Source: an uncultured Cytophagales bacterium (GTDB lineage Bacteria; Bacteroidota; Bacteroidia; Cytophagales; UBA9547). Taken from it: a stretch of 64,000 nucleotides of DNA. This document shows, in pieces, positions 36,091-46,229 of the stretch. Numbering within the stretch: position 1 is the first letter of the stretch; each line of letters starts with the position of its first letter. The position numbers and the translations under genes were made by a program. The DNA lies in NCBI GenBank assembly GCA_945957555.1, contig CAMFLX010000010.1, positions 1 to 64,000 on the forward strand, given 5' to 3'. The notes beneath the pieces were generated by a model. The model did not search any database and was not told where the DNA came from. It was given only the letters and a program-made list of their open reading frames with translations.

Positions 36091-38324
36091 AAACCCTTCA
36101 ACTTCTGCAGTTTTGCTTGGAGGTCGCCTTCGGGCTCTTGTTCTTTGGCTTTTTGGCCTCCTGCACTTTTCCCTTTGTCTTTGCTTTGGGTATTGCCTCC
36201 ATTTTCCTTCATGGTAAGGGCAATCCGTTTTCTGTTAATGTCTACCTCTGTTACGGTAACCATGACCTTTTGCGATACTTTCAAGACTTCGGCAGGATTG
36301 CTGATGAACTTGTCGGTGATCTGGCTCACGTGTACGAGACCGTCTTGGTGTACGCCGATGTCTACAAAGGCGCCAAAAGCGGTGAGGTTGGTTACAATGC
36401 CTGGGAGTTTCATGCCCACGCGCAGGTCTTCCATGTGGTTTACGCCTTCTTGGAAACTAAAAGCTTCAAAGGCTTCGCGAGGGTCGCGACCAGGCTTGGC
36501 CAGCTCGTTCACGATGTCGTTGAGCGTTGGCAGACCGATAGATTCAGTGACATAATTTTGAGTCTTGATCTTGCGGCGTAGCTCGGCGTCTTTCATGAGG
36601 TCGGCTACGGTACAGCCCAGATCCTTTGCCATTTTTTCCACAATATGATACGCCTCAGGGTGAACCGCACTACAGTCAAGCGGATTTTTGGCGCCACGGA
36701 TTCTCAAGAAACCTGCGGCTTGCTCAAATGCCTTGTCGCCAAGTCTAGACACCTTTTTGAGTTCAGCCCTTGAGCTGAATGCTCCGTTGTTGTTTCTGTA
36801 TTCCACAATGTTCTGTGCGAGGGATTCACCCAAGCCAGATACATACGAAAGCAATTGTTTACTGGCGGTGTTGAGCTCCACCCCCACGTTGTTTACCGAA
36901 CTTATCACTACGTCGTCGAGCGAGTGTTGGAGTTTGTTCTGGTCCACATCGTGCTGATATTGGCCTACGCCTATAGACTTAGGATCTACCTTTACGAGTT
37001 CTGCCAACGGATCCATAAGCCTACGGCCAATGGATACGGCACCTCTTACAGTGATGTCTTTGTCAGGGAACTCTTCTCTGGCCACGTCAGAGGCAGAGTA
37101 GATGGAGGCGCCGCTTTCGTTGACCATCACGATCTGTACGTTAGCGAGCTTGAGGGATTTTACAAACTCTTCTGTTTCCCTACCTGCGGTACCATTACCT
37201 ATAGCTATGGCCTCAACCTTGTATTTTTCTACTGCATATTTGATCGTTGCAGCAGCTTCTGATACCTTTCTTTGTGGTTCGTGTGGATATATGGTGTCGT
37301 TTTCGAGCAGTTTCCCCTGTTTGTCTAGGATAACGGCCTTACAGCCTGTTCTGAAACCAGGATCTAGCGCCAATACCGTCTTTTCGCCCAAGGCTGGTGC
37401 CATGAGGAGTTGACGTGCATTGTCTGCAAATACCCTGATGGCTTCTTCATCTGCCTTTTCTTTGGTGCTGATGCGCACCTCAGTTTCTATGGAAGGTCTG
37501 AGGAGTCTTTTGTAAGAATCTTTCACGGCCAGTTTCACTTGCTCAGCGGCTTCGTTTCTGCCCTTTACAAACTGATTTTCTAGTAGCGTAACTGCCTCAT
37601 CTTCTTCTGGAAGCATATCAAGGAGCAAGAAACCTTCTTTCTCGGCACGCCTCATGGCGAGTACTCTATGCGATGGTGCCGTCTTAATGGGCTCTGACCA
37701 CTCAAAATAATCTTTGTATTTCTGTGCTTCTTCCTTTTTAGATTCGATTACTTTGGTGGTGATGGTACCTTTTTCAAGGAATAGGGTTCTGATCTTGGTT
37801 CTGGCATCTTTATCTTCACTCACCCACTCTGCTATGATGTCTCTGGCACCTGCCAATGCCTCTTCGGTATTGTTTACACCTTTTTCCGCATCTATGAACT
37901 TATCAGCTTCAGCAAATACATCAAACCTATCTTGTGAGAAGAGCTGTGTAGCTAGTGGCTCTAGTCCTTTTTCTTTAGCTACGCTGGCGCGGGTCTTGCG
38001 CTTTGGTTTGTAAGGCAGGTACAAATCTTCGAGCTCAGTGATCGTAAGGGCGTCGTTTATTTTCTTTTCGAGTTCGTCGGTAAGCTTGCCTTGGTCTTTG
38101 ATTGACTTAAGGATGCTCTCGCGACGTTTGTCGAGTTCGCGTAGTTGTGCGATACGATCTCTGATAGCAGCTACTTGTACTTCGTCGAGACTACCCGTTG
38201 CTTCCTTCCGGTATCTAGATATAAAAGGAACAGTGGCGCCTTCGTCTAGAAGTTCCAAGGTGGCTTCTACTTGTTTGTTGCTCACAGATAGCTCTTTGGC
38301 TACGATTTGAATATGAGAAAGCAT
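36081..38324 (-). CDS. tex: Transcription accessory protein Tex
   Basis: 747 residues from the ATG at 38324 (MLSHIQI); the open frame continues further upstream through a repeat but is not needed. Tex layout: N-terminal helical domain, YqgF/RNase H-like domain (LALDPGFRTGCKAVILD near 320-340), helix-hairpin-helix motifs (YVSGLGESLAQNIVEYRN), and a C-terminal S1 RNA-binding domain (VGMKLPGIVTNLTAFGAFVDIGVHQDGLVH). It binds nucleic acid and acts in transcription or RNA quality control. A Lys/Gln-rich tail follows the S1 domain. Confidence 0.95.
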   Translation of the reverse strand: MLSHIQIVAKELSVSNKQVEATLELLDEGATVPFISRYRKEATGSLDEVQVAAIRDRIAQLRELDKRRESILKSIKDQGKLTDELEKKINDALTITELEDLYLPYKPKRKTRASVAKEKGLEPLATQLFSQDRFDVFAEADKFIDAEKGVNNTEEALAGARDIIAEWVSEDKDARTKIRTLFLEKGTITTKVIESKKEEAQKYKDYFEWSEPIKTAPSHRVLAMRRAEKEGFLLLDMLPEEDEAVTLLENQFVKGRNEAAEQVKLAVKDSYKRLLRPSIETEVRISTKEKADEEAIRVFADNARQLLMAPALGEKTVLALDPGFRTGCKAVILDKQGKLLENDTIYPHEPQRKVSEAAATIKYAVEKYKVEAIAIGNGTAGRETEEFVKSLKLANVQIVMVNESGASIYSASDVAREEFPDKDITVRGAVSIGRRLMDPLAELVKVDPKSIGVGQYQHDVDQNKLQHSLDDVVISSVNNVGVELNTASKQLLSYVSGLGESLAQNIVEYRNNNGAFSSRAELKKVSRLGDKAFEQAAGFLRIRGAKNPLDCSAVHPEAYHIVEKMAKDLGCTVADLMKDAELRRKIKTQNYVTESIGLPTLNDIVNELAKPGRDPREAFEAFSFQEGVNHMEDLRVGMKLPGIVTNLTAFGAFVDIGVHQDGLVHVSQITDKFISNPAEVLKVSQKVMVTVTEVDINRKRIALTMKENGGNTQSKDKGKSAGGQKAKEQEPEGDLQAKLQKLKGLWK

Positions 38325-38362
38325 GTTATTTTTTAAGACTTTAATTTCAGACTTTAGACATA

Positions 38363-38380
38363 AGACACAAGAGTCAAGAC
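38363..38380. repeat. Short intergenic repeat shared with the murD 3' end
   Basis: AGACACAAGAGTCAAGA (38363-38379), upstream of tex, recurs base for base at 63750-63766 at the end of murD. It belongs to a simple (A/C)AAGA(C/G)(T/A)C-like word family. No four-helix-bundle gene adjoins this copy. Confidence 0.7.
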
Positions 38381-38486
38381 GCAAGAACTGGTTTTACTGC
38401 CAGTCCCTTACTTTTCTTGTGCATAAGGACTTCAAAGATAAAAGTATTGTGGTGGATTTGGAAGGAAGAGGCGGAAATCTTTGTGA

Positions 38487-39041
38487 CTAACTCACCCGCA
38501 TACCCAATGCTTTCCCCGCACGTCTATAACAAAGTTGCACCAGTCCGGTAGGATACGCCTGACTAGAGACAAGTTGGAGCCTGAGCTCTGGTCGGCCATC
38601 AGGAAAGAGTCTGATACCTGTGCCAAGTAGGGTAGGGATCACCGAAATGGTGAGATTGTCTACCAGATCTTCCTTTAAAAGTTGTGTGATCACTTCTGCA
38701 CCACCATCGCAGTAGATGTCTTTGCCTTCTTGCTGCCGAATCTTGGCGATGAGGTCTTTGACATGTCCGTTGTAAAACTCCACATGCTCGGTATGGCCTG
38801 ATAGACTGCTTGAAAGTACATAACAACTATGTTTGTAAGGCCAATCAATCCCGAAAGATAAAACTTTTTCATAGGTTTTTCTGCCAATGATCACCGTGTC
38901 TACGGTCTCATTGAACTTTGCATAACCGTAGTCTTCGGGAGGATTGTCTACCATGGCTAAAAAACCGAGATCTCCGTCTTCCTTGGCAATGTAGCCATCG
39001 AGACTCATGGCTATGAAGAGATTTACTTGTCTTTGACTCAT
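38487..39041 (-). CDS. Dihydrofolate-reductase-like (RibD C-terminal domain) protein
   Basis: A 184-residue protein of the RibD-C/DHFR-like family: FIAMSLDGYIAKEDGDLGFL at the start, TVIIGRKTYEKVL for the NADPH region, and IYCDGGAEVITQLL later. Stand-alone members are reductases of unknown substrate, often called YyaP/YwjB-like. Its ATG overlaps the stop of the glycosyltransferase gene as ATGA. Standard length; no pathway partner in the neighbourhood. Confidence 0.88.
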   Translation of the reverse strand: MSQRQVNLFIAMSLDGYIAKEDGDLGFLAMVDNPPEDYGYAKFNETVDTVIIGRKTYEKVLSFGIDWPYKHSCYVLSSSLSGHTEHVEFYNGHVKDLIAKIRQQEGKDIYCDGGAEVITQLLKEDLVDNLTISVIPTLLGTGIRLFPDGRPELRLQLVSSQAYPTGLVQLCYRRAGKALGMRVS

Positions 39042-40264
39042 ATTGATTTGATAGATGTATATATTTCGTTGTATCTTTTGATGCCTTCTTGAAGTGAATA
39101 ATATTTGAAAGCACCTTCTCTGATCTCAACAGGATTCAAATTTAACAATTCGGGGATTTTGTCCACCACGCTTTGTAGGGAGATTTCCGAAAAATCATGA
39201 ATATAGATACCACATTGGGTGTCGTTCATAATCGGTTCCACATCGCCTATGCCCGTATTGCAGATCAAGGGGATGCCGCAGCCCATGATTTCGCCCATCT
39301 TGGTCGGAGAGCTGGCCTTTTTAGAAAAGGAAGGTCTTACAAAAAACATGGAAAGATCACTAGCGGCGATTAAAGCAGGCATTTCTGCCCTTTTTCCTGC
39401 CTTAAGGACCACATCCTTAGGGTCTAACTGTGCTTGTGCTAAATAAGAACTTACCTCAGTAGCCGAATGAGTGCTGACGAGTAACAGTTTGGCTTGAGGG
39501 AAGGAAACCTTTATTCTTTTAAAGAGTTGCAACATTTCATCGGCCATATACCAAGTGCCCAAGGAACCTACATAGCTAATTACTAGATCATTACTTGCAA
39601 CACCTAGTTGAGTCCTGGTCTTGGCTTTATCTTGAGGGTCTTGAATGTTGAAATGTTCCAAGTCGGCGCAGCAAGGGATCACTTTGATCTTGTTCTCAGC
39701 AATGTTGGGGAGCGATGACCAGGACAGGATCTCGTTTTTTGCGCTATGAGTGAGGCTGATAATTCTATGACTCTCGCTGATGAATGCAAGCTCCTTTCTT
39801 TTGAAATATTGGTAGATGTTTTGGAAAATGAAGTTACAGGTATCCCAGATTTTTCCTTCTACACGCTCATCGGCCCAGAAGCCACGCATGTCGAAGATGA
39901 ATGGAATGTTCTGTTTCCGTTTCAGAGAAAGTGCGACCAATGAGGTAATGTAACTCCTGCAATGCAGGAAATCGAAATGTTCCTTTTGATGTAAACGCTT
40001 GCAAGTACTGTGAAGTATCCATAGATCTTTGAGGGTGGAAAGTACTGGGGGTTTTTTGGTATAGCTTAAGGGATGCCACGTAATATTGCTTCCCTTGAGT
40101 TTTGCATGGATAATGTCTTTGTTTTGTAGGTATGCCTCTTGTTTCTCGAAACTCATCAAATGAATCACATGGCCTAATTGGGCAAGACCAAGAAGATAAG
40201 GTAAGACTTGCGACTGTCCGAGGGGGTCTGTCATGCCGTCGTAAGAGAGATAAAGAACTTTCAT
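39038..40264 (-). CDS. Glycosyltransferase family 4
   Basis: A 408-residue GT-B glycosyltransferase: N-terminal acceptor domain (MKVLYLSYDGMTDPLGQSQV), C-terminal donor domain with ISYVGSLGTWYMADEM and the GIPLICNTGIGDVE nucleotide-sugar site; the E-x7-E pattern is weakly kept (SFSKKASSPTKMGE). It probably builds a surface polysaccharide or exopolysaccharide together with the asparagine-synthetase-like protein and mannose isomerase encoded before it. Acceptor unknown. Confidence 0.88.
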   Translation of the reverse strand: MKVLYLSYDGMTDPLGQSQVLPYLLGLAQLGHVIHLMSFEKQEAYLQNKDIIHAKLKGSNITWHPLSYTKKPPVLSTLKDLWILHSTCKRLHQKEHFDFLHCRSYITSLVALSLKRKQNIPFIFDMRGFWADERVEGKIWDTCNFIFQNIYQYFKRKELAFISESHRIISLTHSAKNEILSWSSLPNIAENKIKVIPCCADLEHFNIQDPQDKAKTRTQLGVASNDLVISYVGSLGTWYMADEMLQLFKRIKVSFPQAKLLLVSTHSATEVSSYLAQAQLDPKDVVLKAGKRAEMPALIAASDLSMFFVRPSFSKKASSPTKMGEIMGCGIPLICNTGIGDVEPIMNDTQCGIYIHDFSEISLQSVVDKIPELLNLNPVEIREGAFKYYSLQEGIKRYNEIYTSIKSI

Positions 40265-40289
40265 GCCTAGAGTGTTTGTGCTGGTTTTG

Positions 40290-42122
40290 TTAAAGTTCCT
40301 CTTTGAGCCACTTGTGTAGTAGAATCAGCGCCCAGATCTGTTGGATCTTGTAGGGTTTGCTTGGGTATGCTTCAAGTACATTTGTTACTGCTTTATAATC
40401 CACAAGTCCGCAATCTCTAATCGTTTTTTCGTTTAAATAATCCTGTTTGAGATAGGCCAAGTCTTTATTGAGCCAAGTATCCAAGGGGATTGTAAAGCCC
40501 CATTTTGGCCTATCCATCAGCTCTTTTGGAATGTACTTATATAATACCTTTTTGAGTAGATATTTATCAGTATTGCCATTCTTCTTGAGTTTGGGGTCGA
40601 GATTCAGAGCAAATTCTGCAATCCTATAATCCAAAAGCGGTTCCCGGGCTTCCAAGGAATGATGCATGCTGGCACGATCCATTTTAACCAGAAGATCATC
40701 TTTTAAATACACTTCTGCATCAAAAATCGCTTGCCGCTCTAGGGCAGACAATTGCCTTGCAACACTACTAGACAACACAGGGGCCGTATACTTTTGATGG
40801 TTCAAGAGCAAGCCGTGCAGCTCTTTGTTGGAAAAATAGCCGTTTTCTTTGGCATGGAGATGACTGATCATGGTCTCATCCGATTCAAAGTCTAGGAGCT
40901 CTGCAACTCTCTTATATCTGGGATTCAGTAGCGCCAAAGTCTTGGAAAACAGCTTTCTGTTGTGTTTTATAAGCGGATTTTGGAGTCTTCTGGCCCAAGT
41001 ATAGGCGCCATAGCCATAGAAAAACTCATCGCCTCCATCACCAGTGAGCACCACCTTAACTTCTTTGCTGGCCAAGTGGCATACGGCCAGTGAAGGTAGC
41101 ATCGACTGATCGGCATAGGGTTCGTCGTAGATATCAAAGATGTTGTCTATGTTTTGAAATACTTCTTTTTCGGTAATGATCCATTCTTGATGGTCAGTAC
41201 TGATATGTTCGGCTACCCTTTTGGCATGTTTGGACTCATCGAACTTGCCGTCTTTAAAACCAATGGTAAAGCTTTTGATCTTACCTTGGTGGTGTTGGCT
41301 GGCTAGCGCGGTAACGAGACTGGAATCGACCCCACCACTTAAAAAGACACCCACGGGTACATCGGCGATCAACCGGTATTTGACAGAACTATGCAGTAAC
41401 TTTTCCAGCTCATCACTTGCTTCTTGTTCATTGGAAATGACCTCAGCTTTGATTTTGTCTTCGATAGACCAATATCGTTCTATTTGCAGGCTTTCTTTAA
41501 AGATTCCCATACTGCCGGATGGGAACTTATGAATTTCCCTGTAAATGGAGTGTGGTTCTGGAATATAGCCCAGATGTAGAAATTCTGATACCGCGGTTTC
41601 GTTTACAGAAAGACGACTTTTTACAAAGGGGATTTGCTTCAATGCCTTGAGTTCGGACGCAAAAGCAAATACACCACTTTGATGAAACCAAAAGAGTGGT
41701 TTTACGCCTATGCGATCCCTGAAAAGATAGAGCGTTTCCGCTCTAAGATCCAAAATTGTGTAGGCAAACATGCCATTGAGCAAGTTTACATGGTCTTTTC
41801 CAAGCTGGATGAACAGTTCTAGGATAACTTCGGTGTCGGAAAGCGTGCGACACTTGAGGTTATATTGTTCTCGAAGTTCTTGGTAGTTATAGATTTCTCC
41901 ATTAAACACAATCACGTAGTTGCCACAGTTGGAAACAAAGGGTTGATTGGATTCTGGCCTTAAGTCTATAATACTGAGCCTTGTATGACAGAGGTGGAAG
42001 CCCTTGTACGAGTAGAATCCATGTGCGTCGGGGCCTCTATGTTTGAGTGCTACGACCATTGCTGCCAAACCAGAAGAATCGATTTGCGCATTCACATCAA
42101 AATAGCCAGCGATTCCGCACAT
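40290..42122 (-). CDS. asnB: Asparagine synthetase (glutamine-hydrolysing)
   Basis: A 610-residue enzyme. The N-terminal class II glutaminase domain starts MCGIAGYFD with nucleophile Cys2 and RLSIIDL; the synthetase domain has the pyrophosphatase loop SGGVDSS. Family length and motifs are complete. AsnB paralogues of this type often sit in polysaccharide clusters, where they amidate sugar acids rather than make asparagine; the neighbouring glycosyltransferase supports that option. The two uses cannot be separated from sequence alone. Confidence 0.9.
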   Translation of the reverse strand: MCGIAGYFDVNAQIDSSGLAAMVVALKHRGPDAHGFYSYKGFHLCHTRLSIIDLRPESNQPFVSNCGNYVIVFNGEIYNYQELREQYNLKCRTLSDTEVILELFIQLGKDHVNLLNGMFAYTILDLRAETLYLFRDRIGVKPLFWFHQSGVFAFASELKALKQIPFVKSRLSVNETAVSEFLHLGYIPEPHSIYREIHKFPSGSMGIFKESLQIERYWSIEDKIKAEVISNEQEASDELEKLLHSSVKYRLIADVPVGVFLSGGVDSSLVTALASQHHQGKIKSFTIGFKDGKFDESKHAKRVAEHISTDHQEWIITEKEVFQNIDNIFDIYDEPYADQSMLPSLAVCHLASKEVKVVLTGDGGDEFFYGYGAYTWARRLQNPLIKHNRKLFSKTLALLNPRYKRVAELLDFESDETMISHLHAKENGYFSNKELHGLLLNHQKYTAPVLSSSVARQLSALERQAIFDAEVYLKDDLLVKMDRASMHHSLEAREPLLDYRIAEFALNLDPKLKKNGNTDKYLLKKVLYKYIPKELMDRPKWGFTIPLDTWLNKDLAYLKQDYLNEKTIRDCGLVDYKAVTNVLEAYPSKPYKIQQIWALILLHKWLKEEL

Positions 42123-42173
42123 GGATAAAAGTATTGTTTAAAATCTTATGGAAAAATTCTTGGTGCTGAAATG

Positions 42174-43154
42174 TTAAGGCACAAAGGTTTCTAGGAACTT
42201 GCAGTTGCCTTGTGGCACTACTTTTACATGATTAATCACCGCTGGTAAAAGTATAGAGTCTCCTTTTTTGAGGTCTATGATACCATGGTCTGTTTCTACT
42301 GTGGCAGCCCCTTCAAAACAGATATAAATCACAAAGCTGTCGATGTTGCTGTAGTCGTTTTGCATTGGCTTGTCTATCTCAAAAAGTTGCGTTTTGAAAT
42401 AGGGACATTGCACTAGCTCCACTGCTTCGTTAGACTTTGGTGTATATTTGGTTTTGTAGTCCCCATAAAACTTATAGTCAATGGCATCCAAAGCCTGCTC
42501 GGTATGTAACTCGCGCAGATTACCCTTATCGTCTTTTCTGTCAAAGTCGTAGATTCTGTAGGTAATGTCTGAAGTTTGTTGGATTTCAGCCAAGCAAACA
42601 CCTTTGCCAATATAGTGTACCCTACCTGCGGGCAAGAAGAACACGTCGCCTACACTTACATTTTCATAGTTTAATATCTGCTCCAGCGATTTGTTTTCCA
42701 GATGTTTAAGATAAGTTTCTTTATCCATTTCTCTGTTAAAACCACTGTTGAGTTTTGCACCTTTGTCCGCTTCAAACACGTACCACATTTCTGTTTTCCC
42801 TAGTGAGTTGTGGCGTTTCATGCCTAATTCATCATCGGGATGTACCTGAATGGAAAGATCATCGTTAGCGTCAATAAACTTGATGAGTAAAGGAAACTCT
42901 TCACCACTTTTTTCAAATACTTTTTTGCCTACCAGTTGTTCTTTATAGGTTTGGATGAGCTCCACCAGATTTTTACCCGCTAACGCGCCATTCTTCACTA
43001 CCGAAATATTGCCTTTAACGCCTGAAATCTCCCAAGTTTCTCCGCAATTAGGAAGATTTCCATAATCTTTTCCTAAAACAGTCTTGATCTTATTGCCTCC
43101 CCAAATCTTGTCTTTGTATTGTGTTTGGAACACTAAAGGATATAATCCACTCAT
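42174..43154 (-). CDS. manA: Mannose-6-phosphate isomerase, class I
   Basis: 326 residues from the ATG at 43154 (MSGLYPL); a TTG nine bases up is less likely. A cupin-fold isomerase with IWGGNKI near the start, the zinc ligands in SIQVHPDDE and the LPAGRVHYIGKG motif. It interconverts fructose-6-phosphate and mannose-6-phosphate, feeding mannose-derived sugar nucleotides. It is short compared with E. coli ManA, as is normal for the Firmicutes/Bacteroidota type. It is divergent from thymidine kinase. Confidence 0.92.
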   Translation of the reverse strand: MSGLYPLVFQTQYKDKIWGGNKIKTVLGKDYGNLPNCGETWEISGVKGNISVVKNGALAGKNLVELIQTYKEQLVGKKVFEKSGEEFPLLIKFIDANDDLSIQVHPDDELGMKRHNSLGKTEMWYVFEADKGAKLNSGFNREMDKETYLKHLENKSLEQILNYENVSVGDVFFLPAGRVHYIGKGVCLAEIQQTSDITYRIYDFDRKDDKGNLRELHTEQALDAIDYKFYGDYKTKYTPKSNEAVELVQCPYFKTQLFEIDKPMQNDYSNIDSFVIYICFEGAATVETDHGIIDLKKGDSILLPAVINHVKVVPQGNCKFLETFVP

Positions 43155-43263
43155 TTTCTTCAATTTTTTTAATAAGGCAAGTTAATAGAATATCATATAA
43201 ATTAAAAAAAATGCTCGTCAGAGCAGAAAAATTAAGGAAATTGCCCTATGTTTATCATTTAGT

Positions 43264-43839
43264 ATGTACACGGAATATCACAATTTAAATTCGGGCTATG
43301 TAGAGGTCATCTGTGGTCCCATGTTTTGCGGAAAAACGGAGGAGCTGATTCGTAGGGTAAAAAGAGCAATGATTTCCCAACAAAATGTGATTATCTTTAA
43401 ACCCAAGATCGACGATAGGTATCACCCTGAAAACGTGGTGTCTCACAATGAAGTTGCAGTAAAAGCCATTGCTATCAATGACATAGAGGAGATTCATCAA
43501 TATTTGAAGCATCATTCTGTTATTGCTATAGATGAAGCCCAGTTCTTTTCCGAAAAAACGGTTGAGATTTGTAATGAATTGGCTAATAAAGGTAAACGTG
43601 TTATCGTGGCTGGACTCGATAAGGATTCATTTGGGAAGCCTTTTGGTGTAATGCCTAACCTGATGGCAGTATCCGACTTTGTGACCAAGCTACATTCTAT
43701 TTGTGTGGTTTGTGGCCGACTGGCCTCCTATACGTTCCGCAAAACACAAAACAAAGATCTTGTAATGGTAGGTACTCACGAAACGTACGAAGCAAGATGT
43801 CGTAAATGTTATTTCGAAGGACAGTACAATATTTTTTGA
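43264..43839 (+). CDS. tdk: Thymidine kinase
   Basis: A 191-residue type II thymidine kinase: P-loop GPMFCGKT (residues 18-25), Walker B-like AIDEAQFF, the lasso-forming zinc site with CVVCGR and CRKCYF. It salvages thymidine to dTMP in the cytosol. Full family length, ATG start; divergent from manA with a 109-bp gap between the starts. Confidence 0.95.
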   Translation: MYTEYHNLNSGYVEVICGPMFCGKTEELIRRVKRAMISQQNVIIFKPKIDDRYHPENVVSHNEVAVKAIAINDIEEIHQYLKHHSVIAIDEAQFFSEKTVEICNELANKGKRVIVAGLDKDSFGKPFGVMPNLMAVSDFVTKLHSICVVCGRLASYTFRKTQNKDLVMVGTHETYEARCRKCYFEGQYNIF

Positions 43840-43868
43840 ATAATATAGTTATAGTATTGGTTATCATT

Positions 43869-43876
43869 TAAATTTG
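43869..43876 (+). promoter_or_regulatory. Candidate -7 box for porZ
   Basis: TAAATTTG matches the Bacteroidota -7 consensus TANNTTTG and lies 29 bases before the porZ ATG. No TTG at the usual -33 distance is seen, so support is limited. Confidence 0.35.
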
Positions 43877-43905
43877 TATCACGAACATTCTTTCTAAAAA
43901 ACAAA

Positions 43906-46227
43906 ATGAAGAAGACATTAGTAATTTATTTCCTTGTCCTATCCTTTCTTACAACCTTATCTCAGGAGATCCCAATTGGAACTTGGAGGGGGCATTTTGC
44001 ATCGAGATTGGCCACCTGTGGGGCTGTTGCTGGTGATTATATTTATGTAGGTTGTGAGATGGGTATGTATTCTTATAATATAAAAACAGGTGAATATAAA
44101 ACTTTCATTAAATCTGGAAGTGATGGTATATCCTCTTATGAAGTGGATCAAATTGCCTATGATCAAGCCTCTGGGAATCTTATTATTGCATATGATGATG
44201 GTAATATTGATTTCTTTAAAGATGGTATTTTCTCAAATTTACCAGATTTTTTCAACTACGATTTCTCTGGCTCCAAAACAACCAATCATATTAATATCAA
44301 TAACGGGATAGCTTATCTCTCTACAGATGCAGGTTTGCTCTTGGTTGATATCAATAAGAAAGAAGTCAAAGAAACATATGCATATATTGGCGCTAATGCA
44401 TCATTGGTATCGGTTAATAGTTCTTTGATTCGTAATGATTCCTTGTTTATCGCTACTAACAGTGGTGTGATGGTGGGTTCGCTTTCACCTACTGTTAATT
44501 TAAAGAATTTTAATAGATGGTATACTTATCCTTCTGGTCAATCAAATGTTGCTGCAAAATCTGTGGTAGAATTTGGAAACAATATTTATGCAATTATAAA
44601 CTCAAAGACATTAACAAGGCAGGGTAAAGAGTTTGTCATCAAACCAGAAATGGCTTATGTTGAAACAGACTTAGAGAGGCTACAAGTGATTGGTGACTCA
44701 ATGTTCTTTGAGTTTACCAATAAGTGTAGAATTGTCGATAAACAGTTAAATATAAAAAGAGAAATTGTAAGTAACTGGATTAAAGTAATACTTGTAGTCG
44801 CAAATCAATATTATTTGGTTACGGGAAGGAATGGATTATTAAGCAATGGCCTATCTGTGAATAAATCCTTTATGCCATCATCGCCCAATTCCAATTATAC
44901 AGCTAGGGTTAAGTTTTATGACAAAAAGGTTTTTGTTGCACCAGGGTCGATGACGCCAACAAGTATCGATTTTGGTGCTCCCGAAGGACTTAATAGAGGG
45001 TTTTATATGTTTGATAATTACAAGTGGACCACTATACTTCCAGCTGAAGAAGGGAGACCAAACTTTAACGTGGTTTATGATTTGCATTTGAAAGAAGATA
45101 CTTTGTTTGGCGCGTCCTATAACGGATTTATGAAGTTTGACTATAAAACCATGAAGGGGAGGTTATACGCCGATTCAAATAGCAACTTGAATTCTATAGG
45201 AGCAGGTGTGGATTTATATATGGTTTCAGGTATCGATGAAAACTCAAAAGGAGAGGTATTTGTGTCGCAAGCGTTGAGAAAGTCGGGTGACTATTCATTC
45301 TTTAAGGCAAGTCCAATGGTTGCAAGCAATTCTTTCCAAGTATACTATCAAGACAAAGACAATGGTAGGCTTACCCGTCGGATTATGATAGATAACAATG
45401 ATTATCAATGGTTGCTTCCCTTCCAATTTTTATGGGATGGTAATAATTTCTATGGTAATGGAATTACTGTATATAATGAAAAGGCCTCTGGAACCAAGTA
45501 TCGCGTATTAACTGCCGATGATGGTAGAGGGAAGCTTACCAATAAGCAGGTGAACTGTCTTACAAAAACTAAAAATGATGAGGTTTGGTTAGGGACTGAC
45601 AATGGAGTCTGTATAATCGATGATCCAACAAAAATATTTACAAGTAGCTATATTCCTGATGCTAGACTACCAGTATACGATTCAAGGGCTTTATTGAGAA
45701 ATAAAATAGTAAATGTAATTACCGTGGATGCCGCTAATAGAAAATGGATTTCTACCAGCGGTGATGGAGCGTGGTTGTTTAGCGCCAATGGTGATAGCCT
45801 GATTCATCAGTTTAATACTAAAAACAGCCCTTTGCCTTCTGATCAGATTTATGATATTGGGGTGAATCCAGAAAATGGTGAAGTATTTTTTGCAACAGAC
45901 AAGGGTATGGTGTCTTTTAGGTCTGATGCAAGTGAGCCCAATCTTTCAGTTGATGACAAGATATATACAGTTAAGGCTTTTCCCAATCCTGTATATTCAG
46001 ACTTTGATGGTACAGTAGGTATTTCTGGTTTAGGTCCAAATGCAATAGTTAAGATCACTGATATTACTGGCAAATTGGTTTATGAAACAAGAGCTAATGG
46101 CGGAATGGCTACTTGGAACGCAAGAGATCAAAATGGTAGTAAGGTAAAAACTGGCATTTACATAGTATTTAGTGCTACGGCAGATGGCGAAGTCGGGATT
46201 GTTACTAAAATCGCTGTAATCAACTAA
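43906..46227 (+). CDS. porZ: Type IX secretion system protein PorZ
   Basis: A 773-residue secreted protein: signal peptide (about 1-19), two beta-propeller domains (repeats such as IAYLSTDAGLLLVD, EVWLGTDNGVCIID and KWISTSGDGAWLF), and a C-terminal sorting-type domain from about 690 (KAFPNPVYSDF ... GIYIV). Length and order match Porphyromonas PorZ (about 776), a surface component of the attachment complex that delivers A-LPS to T9SS cargo. The organism should thus use type IX secretion. It is followed by recO on the same strand. Confidence 0.88.
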   Translation: MKKTLVIYFLVLSFLTTLSQEIPIGTWRGHFASRLATCGAVAGDYIYVGCEMGMYSYNIKTGEYKTFIKSGSDGISSYEVDQIAYDQASGNLIIAYDDGNIDFFKDGIFSNLPDFFNYDFSGSKTTNHININNGIAYLSTDAGLLLVDINKKEVKETYAYIGANASLVSVNSSLIRNDSLFIATNSGVMVGSLSPTVNLKNFNRWYTYPSGQSNVAAKSVVEFGNNIYAIINSKTLTRQGKEFVIKPEMAYVETDLERLQVIGDSMFFEFTNKCRIVDKQLNIKREIVSNWIKVILVVANQYYLVTGRNGLLSNGLSVNKSFMPSSPNSNYTARVKFYDKKVFVAPGSMTPTSIDFGAPEGLNRGFYMFDNYKWTTILPAEEGRPNFNVVYDLHLKEDTLFGASYNGFMKFDYKTMKGRLYADSNSNLNSIGAGVDLYMVSGIDENSKGEVFVSQALRKSGDYSFFKASPMVASNSFQVYYQDKDNGRLTRRIMIDNNDYQWLLPFQFLWDGNNFYGNGITVYNEKASGTKYRVLTADDGRGKLTNKQVNCLTKTKNDEVWLGTDNGVCIIDDPTKIFTSSYIPDARLPVYDSRALLRNKIVNVITVDAANRKWISTSGDGAWLFSANGDSLIHQFNTKNSPLPSDQIYDIGVNPENGEVFFATDKGMVSFRSDASEPNLSVDDKIYTVKAFPNPVYSDFDGTVGISGLGPNAIVKITDITGKLVYETRANGGMATWNARDQNGSKVKTGIYIVFSATADGEVGIVTKIAVIN

Positions 46228-46229
46228 TG

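Noticed and set aside
39038-43154. Full capsule or exopolysaccharide cluster
   Set aside because: Only one glycosyltransferase, an AsnB and ManA are present, with no polymerase, flippase or sugar-nucleotide set.
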